From assembly GCA_036500605.1 (NCBI GenBank), contig DASYBU010000034.1:98957-162956 (forward strand): a stretch of 64,000 nucleotides of DNA, in the 5' to 3' direction. Origin of the DNA: JAFALK01 sp036500605. GTDB taxonomy: Bacteria > Pseudomonadota > Gammaproteobacteria > Burkholderiales > Burkholderiaceae_C. A program made the position numbers and the translations under genes. Below, piece by piece: positions 34,897-44,275 of the stretch; positions within the stretch are counted from its first letter, which is position 1, and each line of letters starts with the position of its first letter. The notes beneath the pieces were generated by a model. The model was not told the DNA's origin. It worked only from the letters and a program-made list of their open reading frames with translations, and did no database searches.

Positions 34897-37788
34897 TTAC
34901 TTGCCCATCACCGGCACGGGATTGCGCCCTTGCGCCAGCAGGTCGAGCTGCTGTTCGCTGAAGACCTTGTACTCGCGCTGCCATTCCGAAGGCTGTGCCA
35001 CCTTCGAGACCTGCGCCGCCGTCACCTTGTACTCGGGGCAGTTGGTGGCCCAGTCGGAGCTGTCGGTCGTGATCACGTTCGCGCCCGACTCGGGGAAGTG
35101 GAAGGTCGTGTAGATCACGCCCGGCTGCATGCGCTCGCTGACGATGGCGCGCAGCACGGTCTCGCCGGCGCGGCTCGCGATGCCGACCCAGTCGCCGTCC
35201 TTGATGCCGCGGTCCTGCGCGTCATGCGGATGGATCTCCAGGCGGTCCTCGTCGTGCCACTGGTTGTTGGGCGTGCGCCGCGTCTGCGCGCCGACGTTGT
35301 ACTGCGAAAGGATGCGGCCCGTGGTCAGCAGCAGCGGGAACATGCGCGTGACCTTCTCGTCGCTGGGCTGGTATTTCGTGATCAGGAAACGGCCCTTGCC
35401 GCGCACGAATTTGTCGGCGTGCATGGTCGCGGTGCCGGCTTCGTCGGTGTTCTCGTTGCAAGGCCATTGCACGCTGCCCAGGCGCTCGATCTTCTCGTAG
35501 CTGACGCCGTGGAACGTCGGCGTCAGCGAGGCGATCTCCTGCATGATCTGCTCGGGGTGCGTGTAATTCATCGGGTAGCCCAGCGCGTTGGCGAGCTTGA
35601 CCGTGACTTCCCAATCGCCGAGGCCCGACAAGGGCGGCATCACCTTGGTGACGCGCGAGATCCGGCGCTCGGCATTCGTGAACGTACCGTCCTTTTCGAG
35701 GAACGACGATCCCGGCAGCAGCACGTGCGCGTACTTCGCGGTTTCGTTCAGGAAGATGTCCTGCACGACCACGCATTCCATCGCCATCAGCGAGCTGGCC
35801 ACGTGTTGCGTGTCCGGGTCGGATTGCACGATGTCCTCGCCCTGGCAGTAGAGGCCGCGGAAGCTGCCGTCCTGCGCCGCGTCGAACATGTTCGGGATGC
35901 GCAGGCCCGGCTCGGGGTTGAGCTCCACGCCCCAATGCGCCTCGAACTGGCTGCGCACCGTGGTGTCGGAGATGTGGCGATAGCCGGGCAGCTCGTGCGG
36001 GAAAGAGCCCATGTCGCAGGAACCTTGCACATTGTTCTGGCCGCGCAGCGGGTTCACGCCCACGCCTTCGCGGCCGACATTGCCGGTGGCCATCGCCAGG
36101 TTGGCGATGCCGATCACCATCGTCGAGCCTTGTGCGTGCTCGGTCACGCCGAGGCCGTAATAGATTGCACCGTTCACTTGCTTGCCGGTCTTCACGCCTT
36201 CGGCATTGCCGGTGGCATAAAGACGTGCGGCCTGGCGCACCAGCGCTGCGGGAACGCGCGTGGCGGCCTCGAAGGCTTCGGGCGAGTTCTCTTCACGCGA
36301 CACGAACTCGCGCCATTCGCGGAAGCTCTTGTCATCGCAACGCTCGGCGATGAAGGCTTCGTCGGCCAGGCCCTCGGTCATGATGACGTGAGCCATCGAG
36401 GTGATCATCGCGACGTTGGTGCCCGGGCGCAGCGGCAGGTGGAAATCGGCCTTGATATGCGCGCTGGCGACCAGCTCGATCTTGCGCGGGTCGACGACGA
36501 TCAGCTTCGCGCCTTCGCGGATGCGCTTCTTCATGCGCGAGGCGAACACCGGGTGCGCGTCGCTCGGGTTGGCGCCGATCACCATGATCACGTCGGCTTG
36601 TGCGACCGACTTGAAGGTCTGCGTGCCGGCCGAGGTGCCGAAGGTCTGCGAAAGGCCGTAGCCCGTCGGCGAATGGCAGACGCGCGCGCAGGTGTCCACG
36701 TTGTTGTTGCCGAAGGCCGCGCGCACGAGCTTCTGAACGAGGTAAGCCTCTTCGTTCGTGCAACGCGAGGAGGTGATGCCGCCGACCGAATCGCGGCCGT
36801 ACTTGGCCTGGATGCGCTTGAATTCGGAGGCGGCGTGGCCGATCGCTTCGTCCCAGCTGACTTCCTTCCACGGATCGGTGATCTTGGCGCGGATCATCGG
36901 CTTGGTGATGCGGTCCTTGTGGGTCGCATAACCCCAGGCGAAGCGGCCCTTGACGCAGGAGTGGCCTTCGTTGGCCTTGCCGTCTTTCCACGGCACCATG
37001 CGCACGACTTCATTGCCCTTCATCTCGGCCTTGAAGCCGCAGCCCACGCCGCAATAGGCGCAGGTGGTGATCTCGCTGTGTTCGGCCTGGCCGAGCCAGA
37101 TCACGCTCTTCTCTTGCAGCGTGGCGGTCGGGCAGGCTTGCACGCAGGCGCCGCAGCTCACGCATTCGCTTTCCATGAACGATTGGCTCTGGCCCGCCGA
37201 CACGCGCGACTCGAAACCGCGGCCCGAGATCGTCAGCGCGAAGGTGCCTTGCGTTTCCTCGCAGGCACGCACGCAGCGGTTGCAGACGATGCACTTGCTC
37301 GGGTCATAGGTGAAGTACGGGTTGGACTCGTCCTTCTGGTCCTTCAGGTGGTTGGCGCCGTCGTAGCCGTAGCGCACATTGCGCAGGCCCGTCACGCCGG
37401 CTTGCGTCTGCAGCTCGCAGTCGCCGTTGGCGGCGCACGTCAGGCAGTCCAGCGGGTGATCGGAGATGTAGAGCTCCATCACGCCCTTGCGCAGCTCCTG
37501 CAGCTTCGGCGTTTGCGTGCGCACGGTCATGCCGGCTTCGGCCGGTGTCGTGCACGAAGCCGGGAAGCCGCGGCGGCCTTCGATCTCCACCAGGCACAGG
37601 CGGCAGGAGCCGAAGGGCTCCAGGCTGTCAGTCGCGCAGAGCTTGGGGATCTGCGTGCCGGCATCCATCGCCGCGCGCATCAGCGAGGTGCCTTCGGGCA
37701 CGGTCACCTGCATGCCGTCGATGGTCAGCGTGACTTCCTTGGTGGAAGTGCTGGCGGGCGTTCCGTAATCGATATCGTGATCAAGCAT
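34897..37788 (-). CDS. fdsA: Formate dehydrogenase subunit alpha (molybdenum, NAD-linked)
   Basis: A 963-residue catalytic subunit that oxidises formate to CO2. From the N-terminus: a [2Fe-2S] domain (PKLCATDSLEPFGSCRLCLV), a His/Cys cluster, two [4Fe-4S] sets (KCIVCNRCVRAC, ECVSCGACVQAC), a further cluster (TCAYCGVGCGF), and the bis-MGD domain with the Mo-ligand Cys in RVCHSPTGYGL (about residue 390). The C-terminal MGD-binding part is intact. I start at MLDHDIDYG; the longer frame overlaps fdsB. Length is normal. Confidence 0.97.
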   Translation of the reverse strand: MLDHDIDYGTPASTSTKEVTLTIDGMQVTVPEGTSLMRAAMDAGTQIPKLCATDSLEPFGSCRLCLVEIEGRRGFPASCTTPAEAGMTVRTQTPKLQELRKGVMELYISDHPLDCLTCAANGDCELQTQAGVTGLRNVRYGYDGANHLKDQKDESNPYFTYDPSKCIVCNRCVRACEETQGTFALTISGRGFESRVSAGQSQSFMESECVSCGACVQACPTATLQEKSVIWLGQAEHSEITTCAYCGVGCGFKAEMKGNEVVRMVPWKDGKANEGHSCVKGRFAWGYATHKDRITKPMIRAKITDPWKEVSWDEAIGHAASEFKRIQAKYGRDSVGGITSSRCTNEEAYLVQKLVRAAFGNNNVDTCARVCHSPTGYGLSQTFGTSAGTQTFKSVAQADVIMVIGANPSDAHPVFASRMKKRIREGAKLIVVDPRKIELVASAHIKADFHLPLRPGTNVAMITSMAHVIMTEGLADEAFIAERCDDKSFREWREFVSREENSPEAFEAATRVPAALVRQAARLYATGNAEGVKTGKQVNGAIYYGLGVTEHAQGSTMVIGIANLAMATGNVGREGVGVNPLRGQNNVQGSCDMGSFPHELPGYRHISDTTVRSQFEAHWGVELNPEPGLRIPNMFDAAQDGSFRGLYCQGEDIVQSDPDTQHVASSLMAMECVVVQDIFLNETAKYAHVLLPGSSFLEKDGTFTNAERRISRVTKVMPPLSGLGDWEVTVKLANALGYPMNYTHPEQIMQEIASLTPTFHGVSYEKIERLGSVQWPCNENTDEAGTATMHADKFVRGKGRFLITKYQPSDEKVTRMFPLLLTTGRILSQYNVGAQTRRTPNNQWHDEDRLEIHPHDAQDRGIKDGDWVGIASRAGETVLRAIVSERMQPGVIYTTFHFPESGANVITTDSSDWATNCPEYKVTAAQVSKVAQPSEWQREYKVFSEQQLDLLAQGRNPVPVMGK

Positions 37789-37817
37789 TTGGGTCTCCAG
37801 TGCTGCTGAACCTGGGT

Positions 37818-39389
37818 TCAGGCGGCCTTCGTATCGGGCACGGCGGACAGACCGAAGTCTTCCGGGAAGTGATTGAGCGCGGACAGCACAGGGAAGGGCG
37901 TCATGCCGCCCATCGCGCAGAGGCTGCCGCTGACCATCGTGTCGCAGAGGCTGCGCAGCAGGATGGTCTGCTGCTGCTTCTCGTTGCTTTGCGGCGCGGC
38001 CTTGATGATCTTGTCGATCACCTCCACACCGCGCGTGGAGCCGATGCGGCAGGGCGTGCACTTGCCGCAGGATTCGATCGTGCAGAACTCCATCGCGTAG
38101 CGCGAGAGCTTGGCCAGATCAGCCCTGTCGTCGTGCACGACGATGCCGCCGTGACCCACCACCGCACCGACGGCCGCGTAGGCTTCGTAGTCGAGCGGGA
38201 TGTCCCATTGCGACTCGGGCAGGTAGGTGCCCAGCGGGCCGCCGACCTGCGCGGTCTTGATGGGCCGGCCCGAGCGGCTGCCGCCGCCGAAGTCGACCAT
38301 CAGCTCGCGCAGGGTGACGCCAAACGCTTTCTCGATCAGGCCGCCCTGCAGGATGTTGCCGGTCAGCTGGAAGGGCAGGGTGCCTTGTGAGCGGCCCATG
38401 CCGTAGTCGCGATAGAACTGGGCGCCGCGCTCCAGGATGATGGGCACGGTGGCCAGCGTGATCACGTTGTTGATCACGGTCGGCTTGCCGAAGAGGCCCT
38501 GGATCGCGGGCAGCGGCGGCTTGGCGCGCACGATGCCGCGCTTGCCTTCGAGGCTTTCCAGCATCGCGGTTTCTTCGCCGCACACATAGGCGCCAGCGGC
38601 CATGCGCACATGCAGGTTGAAGGTCTTGCCGCTGTCGCAGATGTTGGCGCCGAGGTAGCCGGCTGCGGTTGCGATCTGAATCGCTTCGCGCATCGTGCGC
38701 ACGGCATCGGGATACTCGGAGCGGATGTAGACGTAGCCTTCGGTGGCGCCGACAGCGATGGCGGCGATCGTCATGCCTTCGATCAGCATGTAGGGATCGC
38801 CCTCCATCACCATGCGATCGGAGAAGGTGCCCGAGTCGCCTTCGTCGGCATTGCAGCAGATGTACTTCTGCGCGGCTTGCGCCTTGCGTACGGTCGCCCA
38901 CTTGATGCCGGCCGGGAAGGCCGCGCCGCCGCGACCGCGCAGGCCGGACTTGGTGACCGTGTCGACGATCGCTTCGCCGTCCATTGCCAGCGCATTGCGC
39001 AGCCCGGCCCAACCGCCGTGGTCTTCGTAGTCGAGCAGCGAGAGCGGCGCGGTCAGGCCCATGCGGCGGAACGTCAGGCGCTCCTGCTTGGCGAGGTACG
39101 GCATCGCTTCGGTCAGGCCGTGCCCAAGCGCATGGGCGCCGCCGGTCAACAAGCCGACATCCAGCAATGCAGCCACGTCGCCAGCATCGACCGGCCCATA
39201 GGCCACGCGGCCTGCGGGCGTCTCGACCTCGACCAAGGGCTCCAGCCAGAACATGCCGCGCGAGCTGTTGCGCACGAGCTCGATCTCAAGGCCGCGCTGC
39301 GCGCACCGCGCTTGCAGCGCCGCCGCGACTTCATCGGCGCCGACGGCTACTGCAGCGGAATCGCAGGAAACAAAAATGCGCGTGCTCAT
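37818..39389 (-). CDS. fdsB: Formate dehydrogenase subunit beta (NADH/FMN)
   Basis: A 523-residue diaphorase subunit related to complex I NuoF. A thioredoxin-like N-terminal domain (about 1-110) is followed by the NAD/FMN site GLRGRGGAAFPAGIKW and the [4Fe-4S] motif ESCGKCTPCRIG (about residues 445-456). It passes electrons from FdsA to NAD+. The start MSTRIFVSCD overlaps the fdsG end by four bases. Confidence 0.96.
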   Translation of the reverse strand: MSTRIFVSCDSAAVAVGADEVAAALQARCAQRGLEIELVRNSSRGMFWLEPLVEVETPAGRVAYGPVDAGDVAALLDVGLLTGGAHALGHGLTEAMPYLAKQERLTFRRMGLTAPLSLLDYEDHGGWAGLRNALAMDGEAIVDTVTKSGLRGRGGAAFPAGIKWATVRKAQAAQKYICCNADEGDSGTFSDRMVMEGDPYMLIEGMTIAAIAVGATEGYVYIRSEYPDAVRTMREAIQIATAAGYLGANICDSGKTFNLHVRMAAGAYVCGEETAMLESLEGKRGIVRAKPPLPAIQGLFGKPTVINNVITLATVPIILERGAQFYRDYGMGRSQGTLPFQLTGNILQGGLIEKAFGVTLRELMVDFGGGSRSGRPIKTAQVGGPLGTYLPESQWDIPLDYEAYAAVGAVVGHGGIVVHDDRADLAKLSRYAMEFCTIESCGKCTPCRIGSTRGVEVIDKIIKAAPQSNEKQQQTILLRSLCDTMVSGSLCAMGGMTPFPVLSALNHFPEDFGLSAVPDTKAA

Positions 39390-39865
39390 GCTGCCACTCC
39401 CGCGTCGATCAGGCGATCGAACTTCTCGGGCGTCATGCGGGCATGCAGGCGCTCGCCAATGCGAATCGCCGGTGAGGAGGCGCACAAGCCGAGGCAATAC
39501 ACGGGTTCGAGCGTGAACGAGCCGTCTTCCGAGGTGTGATGCGAGGAGCAGGCCAGGCGTTCTTCCGCATGTGCGAGCAACTCGTCGGCGCCGCAAGACT
39601 GGCAAGCCTCGGCACGGCAGACCTGCACCACCGTGCGGCCCGCGGGCTCGCTGCGGAAGTGGTGATAAAAAGTGATCACGCCATGCACTTCGGCGCGCGA
39701 GAGATTGAGGGCCGTGGCAATCGAGGGCACGGCGCTGTCGGGCACATAGCCGATGCTGTCCTGCACCGCGTGCAGCAAAGGCATCAGCGCGCCGGGCAGA
39801 TCCTTGTGCTGTGCGATCAAGGTATCGAGCAAGGCGCGATGGGCTGTGGAAGGCTGGTCTGGCAT
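39386..39865 (-). CDS. fdsG: Formate dehydrogenase subunit gamma
   Basis: A 159-residue NuoE-like subunit with one [2Fe-2S] cluster: CRAEACQSCG and YCLGLCASSP supply the cysteines. It is first in the operon. The start MPDQPSTAHR was chosen because the much longer upstream open frame runs antisense to the divergent regulator. Transcription probably begins in the 180-base gap shared with fdsR. Confidence 0.96.
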   Translation of the reverse strand: MPDQPSTAHRALLDTLIAQHKDLPGALMPLLHAVQDSIGYVPDSAVPSIATALNLSRAEVHGVITFYHHFRSEPAGRTVVQVCRAEACQSCGADELLAHAEERLACSSHHTSEDGSFTLEPVYCLGLCASSPAIRIGERLHARMTPEKFDRLIDAGVAA

Positions 39866-40045
39866 GGGGTCTCCGGGGCTGGCGGCTGGCTGAAAAACGG
39901 CGGGCTGCTCACTTTGTAATATGCTTTCGACGGCACAATTGAAGGCCGTTTCCACGGCTCGCAATCTACGTGAGCTCCCTCTGTGACGCAATACGGCGTG
40001 GGCGGCATGAGGCATATGCTGTGGATGACTTAAGGAATAACCCGA

Positions 40046-41158
40046 ATGCATCAGGTCACCATCCAACCGCAGTGGACGATCCGCCGGCCCGGTGGCGAGG
40101 GTCTTTCGCCGCGTCTGCTCGAGCTGCTGGCCCAGGTGCATCAGGAGGGTTCGCTGTCGGGCGTGTGCAAGAAAATGGGCGCTTCCTATCGCCATGCCTG
40201 GTCGCTGGTGCGCCAGGGCGAGGAGCAGCTCGGCGCGCCGCTGCTGCTGATGGAGCGCGGCAAGGGCTCCAAGCTGACGCCGCTGGCCGAGAAGCTGGTC
40301 TGGGCCAGCCACCGCATCAATGCGCGGCTGAAGCCGGTGCTGGATACCTTGGCCTCGGAGCTGGAGGTCGAGATCGAGCGCGTGGTCGGCACCGCGCCTG
40401 CGCAGCTCAGCATCCACGCGAGCCACGGCTTTTCGATCGAGCTGCTGCTGGAGAGCCTCGCCACCGCTAACGTCACGGTCGAGCGCAAGTACGTGGCCAG
40501 CCAGGAGGCCGCGGCGTCGCTGCACGACGGCGCCTGCGATCTGGCCGGACTGCCCATCGCCGAAGGCGTGTTCGAGCAGCGCACGCTGGCCTATTACCTT
40601 CGCTGGCTTGATCCGCGCAGCACCCGCCTGATCCATATGGCCACGCGCCACCAGGGCTTGATGGTCGCGCCGGGCAATCCGCGCAAGATCTATGGCGTGG
40701 CCGATCTGGCCCGGCCGGACGTCCGCTTCATCAACCGCCAGCGCGGCTCGGGCACGCGGCTGCTGCTCGATTGCCTGCTCGAAGACGCCAAGATCGCGCC
40801 GGAGCGCATCGCCGGCTTCGAGCAGGGCGAGTTCACGCACGCAGCCGTGGCGGCCTACGTGGCCAGCGGCATGGCCGATGCCGGCCTCGGCGTGGAGACG
40901 CCGGCGCGCCGCTTCAAGCTCGACTTCGTGCCCTTGGCTTCGGAGCGCTACTTCTTGATGTGCCATGAGCAGAGCCTCAGCAAGCCGGGGATCGAAGCCG
41001 CGCTGAAGATCCTGCGCAGCGCCGAGTTCCAGCAGGCGGTCAACGGCTTGTCGGGTTACTCGGCCCTGCGTTGTGGCGAGGTGGAGACGCTCAAGCAAGC
41101 CTTCCCAGGCCTCGCAACGCCAAGAAAATCACGCGCTGCCGGCGACCGGCCCGCATAA
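40046..41158 (+). CDS. fdsR: FdsR-type regulator (ModE-like HTH plus PBP domain)
   Basis: A 370-residue transcription factor. The N-terminal winged helix (about 20-90, LSPRLLELLAQVHQEGSLSG) is ModE/LysR-like, with the LTPLAEKLVW hinge. The C-terminal part (about 115-340) is a periplasmic-binding-protein fold, as in COG1910 regulators. It is divergent from fdsG, the position of FdsR, the formate dehydrogenase regulator described in Cupriavidus. Control of the fds operon in response to formate is therefore likely, but the ligand is inferred. Confidence 0.82.
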   Translation: MHQVTIQPQWTIRRPGGEGLSPRLLELLAQVHQEGSLSGVCKKMGASYRHAWSLVRQGEEQLGAPLLLMERGKGSKLTPLAEKLVWASHRINARLKPVLDTLASELEVEIERVVGTAPAQLSIHASHGFSIELLLESLATANVTVERKYVASQEAAASLHDGACDLAGLPIAEGVFEQRTLAYYLRWLDPRSTRLIHMATRHQGLMVAPGNPRKIYGVADLARPDVRFINRQRGSGTRLLLDCLLEDAKIAPERIAGFEQGEFTHAAVAAYVASGMADAGLGVETPARRFKLDFVPLASERYFLMCHEQSLSKPGIEAALKILRSAEFQQAVNGLSGYSALRCGEVETLKQAFPGLATPRKSRAAGDRPA

Positions 41159-41188
41159 TGCTGCACAGCACCATAAATCTTTGAAAAA

Positions 41189-41202
41189 TTGACTCAGGTC
41201 AA
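41189..41202 (+). promoter_or_regulatory. FNR-like palindrome before the 47-aa ORF
   Basis: TTGAC-TCAG-GTCAA, a perfect palindrome at both half-sites, preceded by an A/T-rich run. It centres about 42 bases upstream of the start point predicted from a TAAACT element at 41226-41231, which is class II activator spacing. Identical half-sites occur at 48055 and 48834. Confidence 0.65.
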
Positions 41203-41325
41203 TTACTTGACTTTGGGGTAAACCCTAAACTGCGTCCAATCGCTGAGGGCACGGCAGGCAAGTAGCAGCCGCAAGAAGTCGCCAACAGCACACAAATTCT
41301 TTTAACTTCCTCATCGAGGCTTCTT

Positions 41326-41469
41326 ATGCAACCGTCCCTGAATTCGCGTTCCTTCAAGGCTGAACCGGTTTTTGTCCTGAGCCCGACCGTGCTCGCCGTC
41401 TTCAACGCCCTCCCGGCCGTGATCTTCTACAAGGCGATCCGCCAGGCTTTCTTCAGCGGCAAGCGCTGA
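41326..41469 (+). CDS. Small hydrophobic protein (47 aa)
   Basis: A 47-residue ORF with a GAGG site before the ATG. After a polar start (MQPSLNSRSFKAEP) comes a hydrophobic stretch (VFVLSPTVLAVFNALPAVIF) and a basic end (YKAIRQAFFSGKR), which looks like a small single-span membrane protein. It lies between an FNR-like operator with a good -10 and a strong terminator 22 bases after its stop. This complete transcription unit is the main evidence that it is real. No family is recognised. Confidence 0.6.
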   Translation: MQPSLNSRSFKAEPVFVLSPTVLAVFNALPAVIFYKAIRQAFFSGKR

Positions 41470-41490
41470 ACGGCCCTAACGACCTGTTCA

Positions 41491-41519
41491 CAGGGCGCCT
41501 TTGGCGCCCTGTTTGTTTT
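41491..41519 (+). terminator. Terminator after the 47-aa ORF
   Basis: CAGGGCGCC pairs perfectly with GGCGCCCTG around three bases and is followed by tttgtttt. It is a compact, strong intrinsic terminator. Confidence 0.88.
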
Positions 41520-41600
41520 GGAGTCCGCTTTCTCAACGTGGTTGCGGCGTCGGTCGTGTCAGCCTTTCAGTACGCTCGCCGAAACTCTTTGGCGCATGAC

Positions 41601-42950
41601 ATGAGCATAAAAGCCTGCTTCCCTCGCACTTTGCAAACCCCTGCCTTGGCTTTTGCCTTGCTCATGTTGTCCGCGCCGATCGCCAGGGCGGCGATTGACC
41701 CGGCGCAGGCGGCGTTCATCTTCAAGCAGGCGCGAGCGATTTGCTCGCGCGATGCCGGCGCACTGTGGGGCCAAACCCTGTGTGGTCCGATGCTGCTGGT
41801 TGATCCCGATGATCTGACCGTCGTGGCCAATGTGGCCGATGCCGGTGGCCTGCTGACGCGGTCGGGTGCCGTGTTCGTCGGCCACCTGCCACCCTCGGTG
41901 ACGGTTTCCGACACCACGGTGCTTTGGTCCGGCACCCGTTGGTGCGAGCTCATATGGCCCTGGCCCATGCGCCTGGATCCCGACATGCGCGAAGTCACGC
42001 TGGCGCATGAAATGTTCCACCGGATTCAAGAGGATCTGCACATTGAGAGGCTCGATGGCGACAACCGCCATCTCGACACCCTGGATGGGCGCTATCTGAT
42101 GTTGCTGGAGTGGCGTGCTCTTGCCGCAGCATTGCAGGCTAAAACCCCCGAGAACGGGCGCATTGCCATTGCCGATGCCATCCTGTTCCGCCGTCAACGC
42201 TATCGCATCTTCCCGGATGCCGAGGCCAACGAGACCGCGCTCGAATCCAATGAAGGCGTTGCCGAATACACCGGCGTCAGACTCGGCCTGACCACGCCTG
42301 AAGCGCGCACCTTGTACGCGATACGGGACCTCTCGGCCTACACGGAGGTTCCAAGTCTGGTCCGCTCGTTTGCCTACGCAACAGGCCCCGCTTACGGCCT
42401 CTTGATGGACGAGGTCAGTCCAGCTTGGCGCAGCGACTTCGCTGGACACCAGCTTGCACAAGGTTTTGACCGGCGGCTCGGCGCGGCGCTTCATCTTGCG
42501 CCGTCGGACTTTGACCAGTTGAAGGTGAGAGAGGCTGTCTACGATGGCGACGGTGCCCTGCTTGCCCATGAAATCGAACGCGATCAGGCCAGGCAGGCTC
42601 GGCTGGCTGAATACCAGGCCAGACTGGTGGACGGCGCCGTGTTGACCCTGCCCCTGGCAAAGTCGAACTTCGAGTTCCAACCGCAAAGCCTCGTGCCGCT
42701 CGGCGATCAGGGCACGGTCTACCCGACCATGAGGCTCACCGACGTCTGGGGCACGCTGACGATGAAGAGCGGTGGCGTTCTGATCCGCAAGCAAGCCAAG
42801 ATTGCCACGCTTTCGGCCATCGGATTTGACGGCGTCTCTGGCAAAGGCCCAGGGTTCGAGCTTGTCTTGAAGCCCGGCTGGACGATGGTGCCCGGGCCAC
42901 GAAAAGGCGACCTGGCGCTTCAGCGGATCGAGAAGGTCGTGCCGCAGTAG
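41601..42950 (+). CDS. Secreted HExxH protein, putative zinc peptidase
   Basis: A 449-residue exported protein with a signal peptide (about 1-31, cleavage near ARAA). A zinc-peptidase motif HEMFH lies at residues 136-140, and ESNEGVAEYTG (about 215-225) could give the third Glu ligand, as in gluzincins. Four Cys residues in the N-terminal half could form disulfides. No family is recognised. The C-terminal 120 residues look beta-rich. I chose ATG 41601 because it starts the signal peptide. Confidence 0.6.
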   Translation: MSIKACFPRTLQTPALAFALLMLSAPIARAAIDPAQAAFIFKQARAICSRDAGALWGQTLCGPMLLVDPDDLTVVANVADAGGLLTRSGAVFVGHLPPSVTVSDTTVLWSGTRWCELIWPWPMRLDPDMREVTLAHEMFHRIQEDLHIERLDGDNRHLDTLDGRYLMLLEWRALAAALQAKTPENGRIAIADAILFRRQRYRIFPDAEANETALESNEGVAEYTGVRLGLTTPEARTLYAIRDLSAYTEVPSLVRSFAYATGPAYGLLMDEVSPAWRSDFAGHQLAQGFDRRLGAALHLAPSDFDQLKVREAVYDGDGALLAHEIERDQARQARLAEYQARLVDGAVLTLPLAKSNFEFQPQSLVPLGDQGTVYPTMRLTDVWGTLTMKSGGVLIRKQAKIATLSAIGFDGVSGKGPGFELVLKPGWTMVPGPRKGDLALQRIEKVVPQ

Positions 42951-43005
42951 CGGCCCTGGGCGGGGAACGTCAGGGCATGGCTGCCGCACCTGCCACGGCT
43001 CAACA

Positions 43006-44253
43006 TCAAACCACCTTCGCGGCCCGCAGCGCCGCGAGCGCTTCAGCGCTATAGCCGAGCTCGCGCAGCACCTCCTCGGTGTGCTCGCCCAGCAGCGGCG
43101 AACGCGTGACCTCGACCGGGCTGTCCGACATCTTGATCGGCATGCCGACGGTGGTGTACTTCCCGCGCGTCGGATGATCGACTTCGACGATGGTTCCGCT
43201 GGCACGCAGCGCCTCGTCCTCGGCGATCTCCTTCATCGACAGGATCGGCCCGCAAGGGATGTCGTACCGGTTCAGGATCTCCATCGCCTCGAACTTGGTC
43301 TGGGTCATCGTCCACTGCTCGATGCGGGCAAAGATCGGCTTCAGGTGCAAGAGGCGCGCGGCGGGTGTCTTGAAGGCCGCATCCTCGATCCAGCTCTCCT
43401 CGCCGATGACCTTGCACACTGCCGGCCACACGGCGGCCTGGGTGATGAAATAGATGTAGGCATTGGGGTCGGTCTCCCAGCCCTTGCACTTCAGGATCGA
43501 GCCGGGCTGGCCACCGCCCGAGGCATTGCCGGCGCGCGGCACGGCCTCGCCGAATGGCTGGTCGGGGTACTGCGGATACTCCTTCATCACGCCGGTGCGC
43601 TCCAGGCGCTGCTGGTCGCGCAGCTTGACGCGGCACAGGTTCAGCACCGCATCCTGCATCGGCGCCAGCACCTTCTGGCCGCGGCCCGTGGTCTCGCGCT
43701 GGAACAGCGCAGCCACGATGCCCAGGGCCAGATGCAGCCCGGTGCCTGAGTCGCCGATCTGTGCGCCGGTCACCATCGGCGGGCCATCGTCAAAGCCAGT
43801 GGTCGAGGCAGCGCCGCCGGCGCATTGCGCCACGTTCTCGTAGACCTTGCAGTCCTCGTACTGGCCCGGGCCGAAGCCCTTGACCGAGGCCAGGATCATG
43901 CGCGGGTTGGTCTCGTGGATGTGCTCCCAGGTCATGCCCATGCGGTCGAGCGCGCCGGGCGCGAAGTTCTCGACCAGCACGTCGCAGTGGCGGATCAGCG
44001 AATCGAGCACCTCGCGGCCTTGCGGCGTCTTGGTGTCGAGTGTGATCGAGCGCTTGTTGTGGTTCAGCATCGTGAAATAGAGGCTGTCCACGTCGGGGAT
44101 GTCGCGCAGTTGTGCGCGGGTGGCGTCGCCCTCGCCGGTGCGCTCGACCTTGATCACGTCGGCGCCCATCCAGGCGAGCAGCTGGGTGCAGGTCGGGCCG
44201 GACTGCACATGGGTGAAGTCAAGGATCTTCACCCCGTCCAATGCCTTGCTCAT
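43006..44253 (-). CDS. frc: Formyl-CoA:oxalate CoA-transferase paralog (class III)
   Basis: A 415-residue class III CoA-transferase that moves CoA from formyl-CoA to oxalate. Catalytic Asp168 is in AQIGDSGTG, corresponding to Asp169 of the Oxalobacter enzyme. The flexible Gly loop NASGGGQPG is present, and GADVIKVER and VENFAPGALDRMGM are typical. ATG 44253 was preferred to a TTG three bases earlier. It is the last gene of the oxc-frc-PAS-frc series. It could act on oxalate or on a related CoA acceptor. Confidence 0.85.
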   Translation of the reverse strand: MSKALDGVKILDFTHVQSGPTCTQLLAWMGADVIKVERTGEGDATRAQLRDIPDVDSLYFTMLNHNKRSITLDTKTPQGREVLDSLIRHCDVLVENFAPGALDRMGMTWEHIHETNPRMILASVKGFGPGQYEDCKVYENVAQCAGGAASTTGFDDGPPMVTGAQIGDSGTGLHLALGIVAALFQRETTGRGQKVLAPMQDAVLNLCRVKLRDQQRLERTGVMKEYPQYPDQPFGEAVPRAGNASGGGQPGSILKCKGWETDPNAYIYFITQAAVWPAVCKVIGEESWIEDAAFKTPAARLLHLKPIFARIEQWTMTQTKFEAMEILNRYDIPCGPILSMKEIAEDEALRASGTIVEVDHPTRGKYTTVGMPIKMSDSPVEVTRSPLLGEHTEEVLRELGYSAEALAALRAAKVV

Positions 44254-44275
44254 CAAAAACTCCTGAGATCATTCC

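Noticed and set aside
34771..37809. A 1012-codon plus-strand ORF opposite fdsA
   Set aside because: It is a GC-rich antisense shadow: its composition is rich in Arg, His, Ala and Gly, no domain is visible, and fdsA on the other strand is a textbook protein.
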